A DNA stretch of 64,000 bases from Streptomyces halobius. Lineage in GTDB: Bacteria > Actinomycetota > Actinomycetes > Streptomycetales > Streptomycetaceae. Of this stretch, positions 1 to 8,599 are shown piece by piece. Position 1 is the first letter of the stretch. Each line of letters begins with the position of its first letter. The notes under the pieces were generated by a model. The model was not told the origin of the DNA. It saw only the letters and a list, made by a program, of their open reading frames with translations, and searched no databases. The position numbers and the translations under genes were made by a program. The DNA is taken from assembly GCF_023277745.1 (NCBI RefSeq), contig NZ_CP086322.1:62001-126000 (forward strand), in the 5' to 3' direction.

Positions 1-9
1 CACCAGTCA

Positions 10-305
10 GGCCGCCCCGGCGACGGTGATCCCATCCTCACAGTCGTAGCTGTCGGCGACGGAGCCGACGGACGCGGTCGCGCCGGCCTCGAGCATCACG
101 CGATGGCAGTAGCCTTCCGGCCGCCCGCCCCACCCCTGAAGCCAGGCGGCACCGGCAGCAGCAGGCGCAGCTCCTGCCACTCGGTCCCCGTCATGTCCGA
201 GACGTAGCACGGGACGCGGTCCGGGTGGTCCGCCACGTTCCCGAACCGGTGCGCAAGGCAATCGCACAGCGACACGCGGGAGTTGGACGCGGCGGACACG
301 ACCAC
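10..305 (-). pseudogene. IS5-type transposase, N-terminal remnant
   Basis: Read on the minus strand, two overlapping frames together give the opening of an IS5-type DDE transposase: a segment like YVSDMTGTEWQELRLLLP followed, after a frame change near position 130, by GGRPEGYCHRVMLEA. These match the conserved start of this family (a D-x-EW-x-LLP block, then a GGRPE-Y-R-x-ML-A block). No DDE catalytic core follows, so only the first 50 or so residues survive. It is a decayed insertion-sequence scrap cut by the window edge or by an earlier deletion. Confidence 0.6.
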
Positions 306-606
306 GCAAGACTACGACAACTGGACCTCCGGAAGCTCGGGCTGACTCACATCGCCGAGCTACCAGGAGGTCCTGCCTTCATGCACCGCCCGCGTCACGA
401 TCACTCGAACAGGAACCTTGTTCGACCGGCAAACCCCGCCAACCGAATGCGGATGACTTCTCACACCACACCACACCACACCACACGGAGAGGAGCCACA
501 GAGTACGGGCAGTCCTGCCACTGCCTGCACACCCGGCAGGTCTCCGGCGCACCGCCCGTTTTCAGCTCCCTCTCCCTCCTCCTCGGCGGGTTTGGTCGTC
601 GCGGCT
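306..606. other. no gene recognised
   Basis: About 300 bases between the transposase scrap and the stop codon of the LysR gene. A short CACAC run occurs at 470-485. No coding sequence, strong hairpin or repeat unit was found. Confidence 0.4.
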
Positions 607-1530
607 CTACTCATCGGCCGCGTGAGATGTCTCTCTGGTGCTCATCTCGCGTGCCAGGGCCACAGTCAGTGCGCGGAAGATGCGCACTTCGGGGTTGGCG
701 TCTGTGGTGCGGGTGGCGAGGACGCTGTGGGCGCAGGGTGCGTCGAGAATGGGTACGTAGCGGGTTCCGGGCCAGGGGTAGTAGCGGGCGAAGGACTTGA
801 GTCCGGAGCCTGCTCCGCGGCCCGCCGCCACGCTGGTGAGGATGTCTTGCGGGGTGAGGGCGTAGTCGGGGGCGCGGCGTTCGCCGGTCTCGAAATACAG
901 GTAGTCGGCAAAGTCGCGGAGCGTGTGCGGGGGCAGCTGCAGATAGGGCAGGTCGATGACGTCCCTCACATGGACGCCGGTGTTGGCGGCGTCCGCGAGT
1001 GGGGAGCGGGTCGGGACCGCGACTATTCGCTGTTCCGCAGTGAGGATGTCCACGTCGATCCCGTCGACCTCGAAGGCCGGCCGTACGAACGCCACGTCCA
1101 CACGGTCTTCGCGCAGCGCACTGAGGTGTTCGGTGAAGGTCAACTGGACGAGTTCGAGCGGCACTTCGGGACGGGCGCGCCGGAAGGCGTTGACGGCTGC
1201 CGGGGTGACCTCGGCCGAGCCGTGCCCCATGATGCCCACCCGCAGGGGGCGGGCGGCGGCCGACGGGGCGAGGGCGGCCTCTGTCACATCCTCGACGGCC
1301 GCGTTCGCCGCGGCGAGCAGGGTGCGGGCGTGGGAGGCGAGCCGCTGTCCGGCGACGGTCGGCGTGACCGGGCCGTTGCCGCGGTCCAGCAGCCGGGTGC
1401 CGAACTCCCGTTCCAGTTGCTGGATGTGCTGAGTGACAGCGGCCGGTGAGAGGAAGAGCCGGGAGGCGGCCCGTCCGAAGTGTTCCTCCTCGACCACCGC
1501 CAGGAAGGAGGACAGCTTCCGCAGATCCAT
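607..1530 (-). CDS. LysR-family transcriptional regulator
   Basis: A 307-aa LysR-type DNA-binding regulator. The start is the ATG at 1530 (MDLRKLSSF); the frame stays open farther upstream but that extension has no family resemblance and would cover the operator. The N-terminal winged helix-turn-helix covers about residues 1-60 (HFGRAASRLFLSPAAVTQHI recognition region), and an effector-binding periplasmic-type fold follows from about residue 88 (RPLRVGIMGHGS). The length is normal for the family. It is divergent from an MFS transporter at 1631, with a palindromic LysR box between them, so the likely job is ligand-dependent control of that transporter and of itself. The ligand cannot be told from the sequence. 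Confidence 0.9.
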   Translation of the reverse strand: MDLRKLSSFLAVVEEEHFGRAASRLFLSPAAVTQHIQQLEREFGTRLLDRGNGPVTPTVAGQRLASHARTLLAAANAAVEDVTEAALAPSAAARPLRVGIMGHGSAEVTPAAVNAFRRARPEVPLELVQLTFTEHLSALREDRVDVAFVRPAFEVDGIDVDILTAEQRIVAVPTRSPLADAANTGVHVRDVIDLPYLQLPPHTLRDFADYLYFETGERRAPDYALTPQDILTSVAAGRGAGSGLKSFARYYPWPGTRYVPILDAPCAHSVLATRTTDANPEVRIFRALTVALAREMSTRETSHAADE

Positions 1531-1572
1531 ACCGGCCACGATACGACCGTGATGCAGCCGGCCACGACGACA

Positions 1573-1587
1573 TTCAGAATTCCTGAA
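1573..1587. promoter_or_regulatory. LysR box (T-N11-A) in divergent promoter
   Basis: TTCAGAATTCCTGAA is a near-perfect dyad (arms TTCAG and CTGAA) and contains the canonical T-N11-A of LysR-type operators. It lies 43 bp upstream of the regulator start and 44 bp upstream of the transporter start, where autoregulating LysR proteins bind. Binding itself is inferred. Confidence 0.65.
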
Positions 1588-1630
1588 CGGGGGCAGCGCC
1601 GGGCACTGACCGGCTCGTACAACGGTCGGT

Positions 1631-2906
1631 ATGAGTAAGCACGCCGCCCCCGTCAGTCCCCCCGCCACCTCGCCTCCCTCATCGCCGCCGGGCGAGGGCG
1701 CGTTCGTATCCCGGCACTGGCTGAGGGCGGGCTGGGTGATGACAGCCTCCGGGTGGAGCGCCAACCAGTTCTCCGCCCTGCTGGGCGCCTACCGCAGCGA
1801 TCTGGGCTTGACCACGGCCAGTACGACCGCGCTGTTCGGCATCTACGTGCTCGGGCTCGTCCCCGGCCTACTGCTGGGCGGCCCGCTCGCCGACCGGCGG
1901 GGCCGCCGACCCATCGTCTTCCTCGCGCTGGGCACGTCGGCCCTGGCCACCTGCCTGCTGATGATCGGCCCCGCTGCCTCCGTCTTCTTGTGGCCCGGGC
2001 GCTTCCTGACCGGGATCGGCGCGGGCGCCCTGCTGGCGGCGGGCGGTGCCTGGGTCAAGGAGCTTTCCTCGCCTCCGCACGGGAGTGCCCCCAATGCGGG
2101 TGTGGCGGCTCGTCGTTCGGGGCTGTTTCTGTCCGCGGGCTTCGCGACCGGCGGCCTGGTCGCCTCCCTCATCGCCCAGTGGGCCCCGCACCCGATGGTC
2201 ATCGCCTACATCCCGCACCTCGTCCTCTCCGCCATCGCTGCGCTGAGCGCCGCACGGGCCCCCGAATCCTCGCCGGACCGTTCCCACGCAGCCTCGCCGG
2301 GCCCGGCTCGTAGCGCGCGGAAGGTGCGGCGTGCCTCGGCGGCCGACTTCCGCCGGCTGGTCGTCCCCGTCGCGCCGTGGGTGTTCATCGCCCCGGCGGT
2401 GGCCTTCGTCACGCTGCCCGGGCTGGTCGACGCCAGCCTGGAAGGCTGGGAGACGGTGTACGCCGGTGTGATCACCGCCGTCACACCCGGTGCCGGCATC
2501 ATCGTGGCGCCGTTCGCGCGGTCGCTGGCCGCCCGGCACCGCATCGCCACCGGAGTGATGGGGCTGGCGGCCATCGCGCTCGGGCTGCTGGTATGCGCGC
2601 TCGCCGCGGCGCAGGCCCAGCCGATGACCGCCCTGGTCGCTTCGGTGGTGCTCGGTGCCGGCTACGGGCTGTGCGTCGCCTACGGCCTCACCGAGGTCGC
2701 CGTCCTCGCCCCCCCCGCACCAACTGGCGCGCCTGACCTCCTACTTCTGGACGGTGGCCTACCTGGGCTTCCTCGCCCCCTACGTGATCAACCTGTTCAC
2801 CGGGGTGTTCGCACCACCCACGATCCTCACCGCCGCCGCCCTACTGGCCGTGATCACCCTGGCGACCGTCGCCTATCAAGGCAACCGCCAAGCGCATTCC
2901 CACTGA
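1631..2906 (+). pseudogene. MFS transporter, frameshifted at a C8 run
   Basis: Encodes a major facilitator superfamily permease of about 425 aa once one frameshift is repaired. The first frame (ATG 1631, MSKHAAPVSPP) carries most of the transmembrane segments and the loop 2-3 signature GGPLADRRGRRP around residues 78-90. The frame changes at positions 2709-2716, a run of eight C, and the protein continues in another frame as LARLTSYFWTVAYLGFLAP to a stop at 2906 with two more membrane segments. The first frame, unrepaired, would run on into the downstream transposase DNA and give a nonsensical 636-aa product. Either the gene is inactivated by slippage in the run or the run was miscounted. It faces the LysR gene and is probably its target. 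Confidence 0.8.
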
Positions 2907-3100
2907 TCCCTCATCATCACGCGTCCCGAAGCACACCCCGCCCGACCTGCTCCCGGCCGGCACCGCCCGACGGTCTTCGACTGCGGGCACACCGTGTACA
3001 CACCGCAGCCCGTGTCGCCGTACGCGATACCGATTCCAATGACCGACACCGATACCGATGCCGATTCGTGTTAGCCCCGACAACCAGGAAGGCCTCGCTC

Positions 3101-3832
3101 ATGCCGTGGGATGAGAAGTGGCTCATCAGCGATGAACTGACGCACGCTTTGGAGCTCAAGCCGCACCCGCCGCGGAACGTCGGGCGTGGCGGGCGGTGGA
3201 AGGACCACCGCAGGGTGATCAACGGTGTTCTCTTCCGCCAGCGGACCGGTGCCCCGTGGCGGGATCTGCCGCCACGGTTCGGGAAGTGGAAAACGGCTAC
3301 GACCGGCATCGCCGCTGGTCGGCGGACGGTACCTGGGACAGGCTCCTGCGGGCTGTTCAGGCCGACGCGGATGCGGAGGGCCGGATCGACTGGACCATGG
3401 TCGGTGTTGACTCGACGTCCTGCCGGGCTCACCAGCACGCCGCCGGTGCTCGTGAACGCCCACCACGCGTTCCGGGTCGACGCAGCCGGCCCGCTCAGCA
3501 CCGCGACGACGAGGCCCTGGGCCGGTCCCGGGGCGGGCTGACCTGCAAGATCCACCTGGCCAGCGACGGCGGCCGCCGCCCGCTCGCATTCGTCATTACG
3601 CCTGGACAGTGGGGTGATGCCCCGCAGCTGATCCCTGTGCTCGAACGCATCCGCGTCCCGCGCCCAGCCGGAGGCCACCCGCGCGCGCGGCCCGACCACG
3701 TCAGCGGAGACAAGGCGTACAGTTCCCGCCGTAACCGGCACTACCTACGACGTCGCCAGATCAAGCACACCATCCCTGAACGCACAGACCAGCGGGCCAA
3801 CCGCCAGCGCCGAGGCAGCGCAGGCGGCCGGC
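3101..3832 (+). pseudogene. IS5-family DDE transposase remnant
   Basis: Starts at ATG 3101 (MPWDEKWLISDEL) and reads as the N-terminal part of an IS5-type transposase (GGRWKDHRRVINGVLFRQRT, then APWRDLPPRFG). A frameshift near 3290-3300 moves it to a second frame with the rest: YDRHRRWSADGTWDRLLRA, the first catalytic block [18 protein letters not shown], and the [17 protein letters not shown] and IKHTIPERTDQRAN blocks. At RRGSAGGRP, near 3832, the family sequence ends abruptly and is joined to a different transposase. It therefore lacks its C-terminus and is non-functional. Confidence 0.8.
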
Positions 3833-4078
3833 CCAGCTCTTCGAGGTGGACCGCTCCACCGTCTCCCAGGCCGTCCGGCAGGTCCGGCCACTGCCCGCGG
3901 CCCGCGGCTTCGCCGTGCCCGACCGGCCCGGGGTACGGCTGAAGACACTGGAGGATGTCTTCGCCTACGCCGAGGCCGAGGGCATCGAGCTGAGGCTCGA
4001 CGGCGTGGAGACCCAGGTACGACACCCGCACGCGTCACGCCCCGGACGCCGGGCTTCGTGTCCGGCAAGCGCAGGCAG
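3833..4078 (+). pseudogene. DDE_Tnp_4-type transposase, 5' fragment
   Basis: Begins in mid-domain at AQLFEVDRSTVSQAVRQVRP, a helix-turn-helix of Tnp_4-type transposases, and continues through GVRLKTLEDVFAYAEAEGIE and ELRLDGVETQVRHPHA to SGKRRQ at 4078, with a frame change near 4040. The reading resumes at 5558 (NTIKSTTFSD) beyond the inserted IS110 element. The N-terminal start is missing because the fragment is fused to the IS5 remnant at about 3832. Confidence 0.7.
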
Positions 4079-5557
4079 ATTCCCAATGGACTTGTCAAGC
4101 CGGGGAAGTGGCTCTCCGTGAGGGGGTCATGCTGCTGCGGCATCTGTTTGAGGCGGAGCGCTCTCGAAGGGGCGCCCGTCGCGTATGAGCGCCCACAGGA
4201 CGTTGAGCCGAAGCCTGGCGAGGGCGAGGAGTGCCTGCTTGTGTCCTTTGCCTTCGCTGCGTTTACGGTCGTAGAACCGCTTGGAAACAGGGCAGCTGCG
4301 GGCCGCGACCTGAGCAGACAGGTAGAAGACCCGCAGCAGTCGGCGACTGTAGCGGCGTGGTCGGTGCAGGTTTCCGCTGATACGCCCGGAGTCCCGGGGC
4401 ACGGGGGCCAGCCCTGCGACGCCGGCCAAACGGCCGGAGGTGCCAAAGGCGTCCATGTCTCCGCCGGTGATGGCGATGAACTCGGCGCTCAGCAGCGGAC
4501 CCATACCCGGCATGCTGAGGATCACCTCCGCGTGCCGGTGCTCGCAAAACCGGCCCTCGATCAGGGCGTCAGTCTCGGCGATCTCCTCATCGAGGGCCAT
4601 CACCTCCCTGGCCAGCTTGGCCACCATGGCGGCGGCCAGCTTCTCCCCGGGGACGGCGGTGTGTTGGGCTTCGGCGGCCTGGACCGCGGCGGCAGCAACG
4701 GCAGCGGAACAGCGGACCTTACGGTTCTTCAACCAGGTGGCGAGGCGGCTTACGCCGATCCTGCGCAGCGCAGCCGGGGTCTGGTATCCGGTCAGCAAGA
4801 CCAGCGCACCCTTGGTCCGGCTGTAATCAAAGGCCCGCTCCAATGCGGGGAAATATTCCAGGAGTTGGGCGCGCATGCGGTTGATCGCGCGGGTGCGGTC
4901 GGCGGCCAGGTCGTAGCGCCGGGCAGTGAGGATCTTCAGGTCCACCGACACCTCGTCTCCGACTGCCAGAGGCTCAAGGTCGCGTCGCATACGGGCCTGA
5001 TCGGCGATGACGTAGGCGTCCTTCGCGTCCGTCTTCCCATCGCCGCGGTAGGAGCCGGATGCGTGGTGGATGGTACGGCCGGGGTTGTAGAGCACTTTCT
5101 GCTCGTGGTTGACCAGCAGTGCGATCAGCAAGGCGGCACCGCCGGCGTTCAGGTCGATCGCCCAGGTCACCTCTCGGCTAATGCTCAGGACATCCGCGAT
5201 CAGTTCCAGCAGCTCGGGCTCGCTGTTCGGCACCCGCCGCGAGAGCATCTTGGCGCCGTTGGCGTCGATCACCGTGCAGTGATGTCCAGCCTTGCCTGCG
5301 TCCGTACCAGCCCAGATCTCGGGCACCAGCGCCTCCGTCGTCCACGTTCCTGTATCTGGCCCAGCAGACGACCTCGCCGACGTGTCCTTACACAGCGATG
5401 CACTTCGCTCATCCCAATTAGCAGTCGAGTCGTCGCGGAGTGCCGGGCGGCCAATCTGCTTCAGCCACCGAGGGCAGGAACACCATGAGCCACACCCGAC
5501 ACTCCTGGGCCTCCCGATCCTACGAACGACCGGAAGCGACCCACCAACAACGTAAGG
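4079..5557 (-). mobile_element. IS110-family insertion element inserted in a transposase gene
   Basis: The element is delimited by the break in the host transposase: host codons stop at 4078 (SGKRRQ) and resume at 5558 (NTIK), so about 1.48 kb was inserted. No terminal inverted repeats or obvious target duplication are visible, as expected for IS110 elements, which use a DEDD recombinase. The only gene is the transposase at 4127-5326. About 230 bp of non-coding DNA lie upstream of it (5327-5557); in IS110-group elements this flank is known to encode the bridge RNA. The exact end bases are inferred to within a few nucleotides. Confidence 0.7.
4127..5326 (-). CDS. IS110-family transposase (DEDD recombinase)
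   Basis: An intact 399-aa transposase starting at GTG 5326 (VPEIWAGTDAGKAGHH). The N-terminal RuvC-like DEDD domain shows the first acidic residue in WAGTDAGK and the conserved GDGKTDAKDAYVIADQAR block near residue 105. The C-terminal Transposase_20 domain shows ILSMPGMGPLLSAEF and the serine-bearing GLAPVPRDSGRISG region, followed by KRSEGKGHKQALLALARLRLN. The open frame extends 178 codons farther upstream, but that part is element end and flanking DNA. It is likely to encode an active recombinase. Confidence 0.88.
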   Translation of the reverse strand: MPEIWAGTDAGKAGHHCTVIDANGAKMLSRRVPNSEPELLELIADVLSISREVTWAIDLNAGGAALLIALLVNHEQKVLYNPGRTIHHASGSYRGDGKTDAKDAYVIADQARMRRDLEPLAVGDEVSVDLKILTARRYDLAADRTRAINRMRAQLLEYFPALERAFDYSRTKGALVLLTGYQTPAALRRIGVSRLATWLKNRKVRCSAAVAAAAVQAAEAQHTAVPGEKLAAAMVAKLAREVMALDEEIAETDALIEGRFCEHRHAEVILSMPGMGPLLSAEFIAITGGDMDAFGTSGRLAGVAGLAPVPRDSGRISGNLHRPRRYSRRLLRVFYLSAQVAARSCPVSKRFYDRKRSEGKGHKQALLALARLRLNVLWALIRDGRPFESAPPQTDAAAA

Positions 5558-6033
5558 AACACCATCAAGTCGACCACGTTCAGCGACGGACAGGGAAGGA
5601 TGCTGCTGGCCGGCGTGGTCCGGCCCGGCCGTATGCATGACCGGACCGCTGTGCGGACCGAGGGCATCACCGAGCAGCTCCGCCTCAGGCCGAGGGCGAA
5701 GGCCAAGGTCGACTCCGGGTACGCCGGACTGGCCAAGGAGTTCCCCGGCCAGGTCACCGCCCCGCCGAAGAAACCCAAGGACGAGGCGTGCGACGGCGAA
5801 AAGCGGGCCTGGCGCGAGGCACGGCGACGCCAGTCCTCGGCCCGGAGCCGCGTCGAGCACACCAACGCCGAACCACGGCAGTGGGCGCCCCTCGGCGCTT
5901 CACCGGACGACGCGAGACCTACGCCGAAACCCACCTGGCGATCGCCGGCCTGGTCTCCGACCGCACCGCCCGGCGGCCCACCCGCCGCGAGACGAGCACC
6001 GAACTCGTCCTCGCCCGCGACACCGCCTGCTGA
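5558..6033 (+). pseudogene. DDE_Tnp_4-type transposase, 3' fragment
   Basis: Continuation of the transposase interrupted at 4078. It opens with NTIKSTTFSDGQGRMLLAGV and then VVRPGRMHDRTAVRTEGITE, typical of the DDE_Tnp_4 core, then KAKVDSGYAGLAKEFPGQV and APPKKPKDEA. A frame change near 5880 leads into FTGRRETYAETHLAIAGLV and ends at 6033. The host gene was thus already frameshifted, or decayed after the IS110 insertion. It marks the right border of the nest. Confidence 0.75.
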
Positions 6034-6073
6034 TCACACACCAGCCGAACCGCCAGGCCAGCACGCCGAAACC

Positions 6074-6270
6074 TCAATTGCCCCCAAGCCGATAGAGCCG
6101 ACCGTCGCGGAGCATGGCTCACAGGATGGAGACTCGTTGGCGGGCGACAGCGATGACGGCCTTCTTAGGGCGGCCCTCGTCGTGCGTGGAGCCCTTGTAC
6201 TTGCGCAAGTACATCTCCTTCTCCCACGTCCCCGCGGTCAGGCACGCGGCCTGGCTCGACAAGAAGAAGG
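6074..6270 (-). pseudogene. transposase C-terminal tail (IS110-like) with nonsense codon
   Basis: The minus strand reads WEKEMYLRKYKGSTHDEGR then PKKAVIAVARQRVSIL, a stop, then AMLRDGRLYRLGGN and the natural stop at 6074. The A(L/M)LRDG tail after an I-x-VAR-R-x-x-L segment is the usual end of IS110-type transposases, where a Trp codon normally precedes AMLRDG. Here TGG appears to have become TGA. Nothing N-terminal is recognisable beyond about 6270. Confidence 0.45.
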
Positions 6271-6419
6271 CCGTTGTAGGGGCCGGCTGTACTGGGTCGG
6301 CCGCCGGCGGTTCCCCGTGTTCGAGCCGGAGTCCCTGGAGACGGGGCCATTCCTGATGCGACAGCGAGCCGTCCAGCACTTGGAGACCTGCAGCTTGACT
6401 CCTTCGCATCGTGAGGTGT

Positions 6420-6660
6420 CTACGGGCACCGCTCGCAGTCGGAGTCCTGTTTGAAGATGCGCGCCCAGTGCTCGTAGAGGAAGCGCGCGGGACCGTCCGC
6501 GATCAGTGAGACGTACGCGGTGGCGGGCGCACGGCGTTCCCATTCCTCGGTGAGCGCGGCCATGATGTCCTCGCCGGGGCCACGCCCTGGTGTGCGGGTG
6601 CACGCAGATGTCGACGATCTGGTGGGCGGTACCGCCGTCACCGGTCGGCCAGCTGGTACC
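6420..6660 (-). pseudogene. GNAT acetyltransferase C-terminal remnant
   Basis: The minus strand reads TAHQIVDICVHPH and, after a frame change near 6587, GRGPGEDIMAALTEEW and APATAYVSLIADGPARFLYE. This is the acetyl-CoA-binding motif A (R/G-x-G-x-G followed by a helix) and motif B of a GNAT N-acetyltransferase. The N-terminal half is absent. It lies directly downstream of the binding-protein gene on the same strand. Confidence 0.6.
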
Positions 6661-6688
6661 CGCGTCAGCGGAGCGGCACGGGAGGCCG

Positions 6689-7897
6689 TCATCGCAGCAA
6701 CTCCGGCTCGTCCTCAAGTGGCAGCTCGGGCCATTGGGAGTTGGCCACCACCGCCAGTTCGCACGGGTGCCGGTCGCCCCTCTTCCACTGTCCGCCGACC
6801 AGGCGCACCGTGGCGACGTTGGGGACAGGGCCGGTGGTCCAGTCGAGAGGGCCGGCCATCGTCTCGACACGTGTCCGGCCGAGCGCTGCTGCGACGGCCC
6901 CTCCGTCCGTGGGGTCATCGGCGGTCGACAGGGCATGCGTGGCGACCTCGAACAGCGCATAGGCCAGGCCCAGCGGTTGCAGCCACTGATTTCCCGTCAC
7001 CCGCTCGTAGGCTTCGGCCAGCTCGGCCGCCCGCATGCCGTCGAGCGAGGAGCGGTACGGGTGGCGCGGCGTCCAGTAGATCAGCGAAGCCACCTTCGCT
7101 TCGGCCGGGTCGTCCACTCCCCTGCCGCTGCCGCCGACCGGGTACGCCAGCCAGCGCGAGCACGTGACCAGCCGCGGGCGCAGTCCGTGTCGCGCTGCCT
7201 GCTGCCGGAAGAGCGCAAGGTCCGCGCCGGTTGCCGCGCTGGTGATGACGTCCACGTCCTCGGCCGTGAAAGCGGCGATGTGCTCCGTGAAATCTGTTGC
7301 CGGTTCCGAGTAGCCGGCAGGGTCGATCAGATGATGGCCTAGGGCAGTGGCAACCGGGAGGAACCCCACCTCTTCGTGGCGCGACCAATTCCCTTGCGGG
7401 CCATCGTTCCAGAGACAGCCGACTTTCTGCCTGGCTCCCATGATTTCCCACATTTCGGCGAACACCGTGGCGATGTCATCGAGTCCCCAACAGAAGTGAT
7501 AGGTCCAGCGGAAGGGGCGGTTTGTGGTCGCGCCTCGGCCGAAGTAGTAGACCTGCCAGGGGAAGGTGCTTGTCACGCACGGGGTTTCCCGTGCCTCGCA
7601 GGTGTCCGCGACGGCAGGGAGGACCGCTGTCCCGGCCAACGTCACAATCACGTCGGCCCGATCCTCGCGGATCAATTCCTCGGTCGCCTTGCGGGCCGCG
7701 TCCGGTTCGGAGCGGCTGTCACGGCTCACCAGCCTCAGGTCGTATCGGCGCCCCTGGTTCTGAACATGACGCAATCGGGATTGCAGGTGCCCCGTAACAA
7801 ACATCAGCGGATCCCCGAGCTTCGCCAGCCGCCCGCTCTGCGGCGCCACGACGCCGATAGTGAGCCCCGCACTGTGCTTGCTGCCCGTTCCCGGCAT
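6689..7897 (-). CDS. type I periplasmic-binding-fold protein (branched-chain amino acid ABC receptor family)
   Basis: A 402-aa protein starting MPGTGSKHSAGLTIGVVAPQ. The sequence follows the Peripla_BP_6 (Leu/Ile/Val-binding) pattern: an opening IGVVAPQSGRLAKLGDP strand-loop, EELIREDRADVIVTLAGT near residues 75-95, and a second lobe with DFTEHIAAFTAEDVDVITSA. It has neither a signal peptide nor a lipobox, which is unusual for an ABC receptor, and no permease or ATPase gene is nearby. It may be a cytoplasmic sensor or enzyme-associated binding protein, or its start may lie elsewhere. The ligand is unknown. Confidence 0.75.
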   Translation of the reverse strand: MPGTGSKHSAGLTIGVVAPQSGRLAKLGDPLMFVTGHLQSRLRHVQNQGRRYDLRLVSRDSRSEPDAARKATEELIREDRADVIVTLAGTAVLPAVADTCEARETPCVTSTFPWQVYYFGRGATTNRPFRWTYHFCWGLDDIATVFAEMWEIMGARQKVGCLWNDGPQGNWSRHEEVGFLPVATALGHHLIDPAGYSEPATDFTEHIAAFTAEDVDVITSAATGADLALFRQQAARHGLRPRLVTCSRWLAYPVGGSGRGVDDPAEAKVASLIYWTPRHPYRSSLDGMRAAELAEAYERVTGNQWLQPLGLAYALFEVATHALSTADDPTDGGAVAAALGRTRVETMAGPLDWTTGPVPNVATVRLVGGQWKRGDRHPCELAVVANSQWPELPLEDEPELLR

Positions 7898-8203
7898 TTC
7901 TTGTGCCCCTTACAGACATGGACAACTCTGAACCTACGGTGGTGCCCATGTTTGTAGCTGATCAAGCAACAGTGACGTCAGAGGTCTTCGTACGTGTCAC
8001 GGCGTGGCGGTTCACGGTGTCAATGGCAGCTGCGGCGGCCACGGGTGGTCGCCCTTCAGAGCGTATGCCCCTTCGGTCGCAGCGAATGCCGACGTGGCCA
8101 GATACCGGATGGAATCCGGGTGAGAAGGCGCGCGGCGATGTCGTCCGCATGCCGTCCATGGCGAGCGAGCCCGAATAGCAAATAGAGATGATATACGGCG
8201 CAG
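7898..8203. other. no gene recognised
   Basis: About 300 bases between two genes pointing away from each other. Only short frames on both strands, none with family resemblance. The promoter of the binding-protein gene must lie near 7900-7960, but no clear -35/-10 pair was identified. Confidence 0.35.
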
Positions 8204-8599
8204 TTGGAGGAGACCGCCGAAGCCGTGATGTTCGGCATCGGCCGGTTCCTGGCCGGCCGCGACATGGACGGCGTGAAGCGGACCGACGCCACGTTCCGGC
8301 GCTCCGGCAACCGCGCCCTGCCGAAGGTCGACAGCAGCGTCTCCCGATCGTCGTACCGGGCCGGATGGCAGCGCCTGATCTTCCGCATCACCCTCGCGAG
8401 CGGGGTCACCGAGGGCGGCTGTCTGCTCGGCAGAAATCCAGACGCCACCATGCAGACCGCCCAGGATCTGTGGGAGAACTGGATGGTGCCCGACACGTAC
8501 GGAGGTTCACCGGGAATCCTCACGCTTCTCCCCGGGACCTCACTCCGCAGAAGCCGCGTTTCAGCAGGCCACAGCATTCCGTCGGTTTGTGTGTCCTGA
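8204..8599 (+). CDS. unrecognised protein, probably a fragment
   Basis: An open frame from a TTG at 8204 gives EETAEAVMFGIGRFLAGRD, then a basic central part (VSRSSYRAGWQRLIFRIT) and an anchorless tail ending SIPSVCVS. No family was recognised. The first 65 residues look like real coding sequence, with ordered acidic and basic segments and a GWQR motif; the rest loses that character, suggesting a truncated gene whose downstream part was replaced by the repeat array that begins at 8591. The initiation codon is uncertain. Confidence 0.35.
   Translation: MEETAEAVMFGIGRFLAGRDMDGVKRTDATFRRSGNRALPKVDSSVSRSSYRAGWQRLIFRITLASGVTEGGCLLGRNPDATMQTAQDLWENWMVPDTYGGSPGILTLLPGTSLRRSRVSAGHSIPSVCVS

Noticed and set aside
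1631..3541. 636-aa fusion of MFS and downstream DNA as one protein
   Set aside because: After the C8 run the translation loses membrane character and runs through an unrelated IS5 remnant; the true MFS C-terminus is in the other frame.
5600..6454. 284-codon plus-strand protein continuing past the transposase end
   Set aside because: Only its first 95 codons are transposase; the rest is a frame shadow over other remnants.
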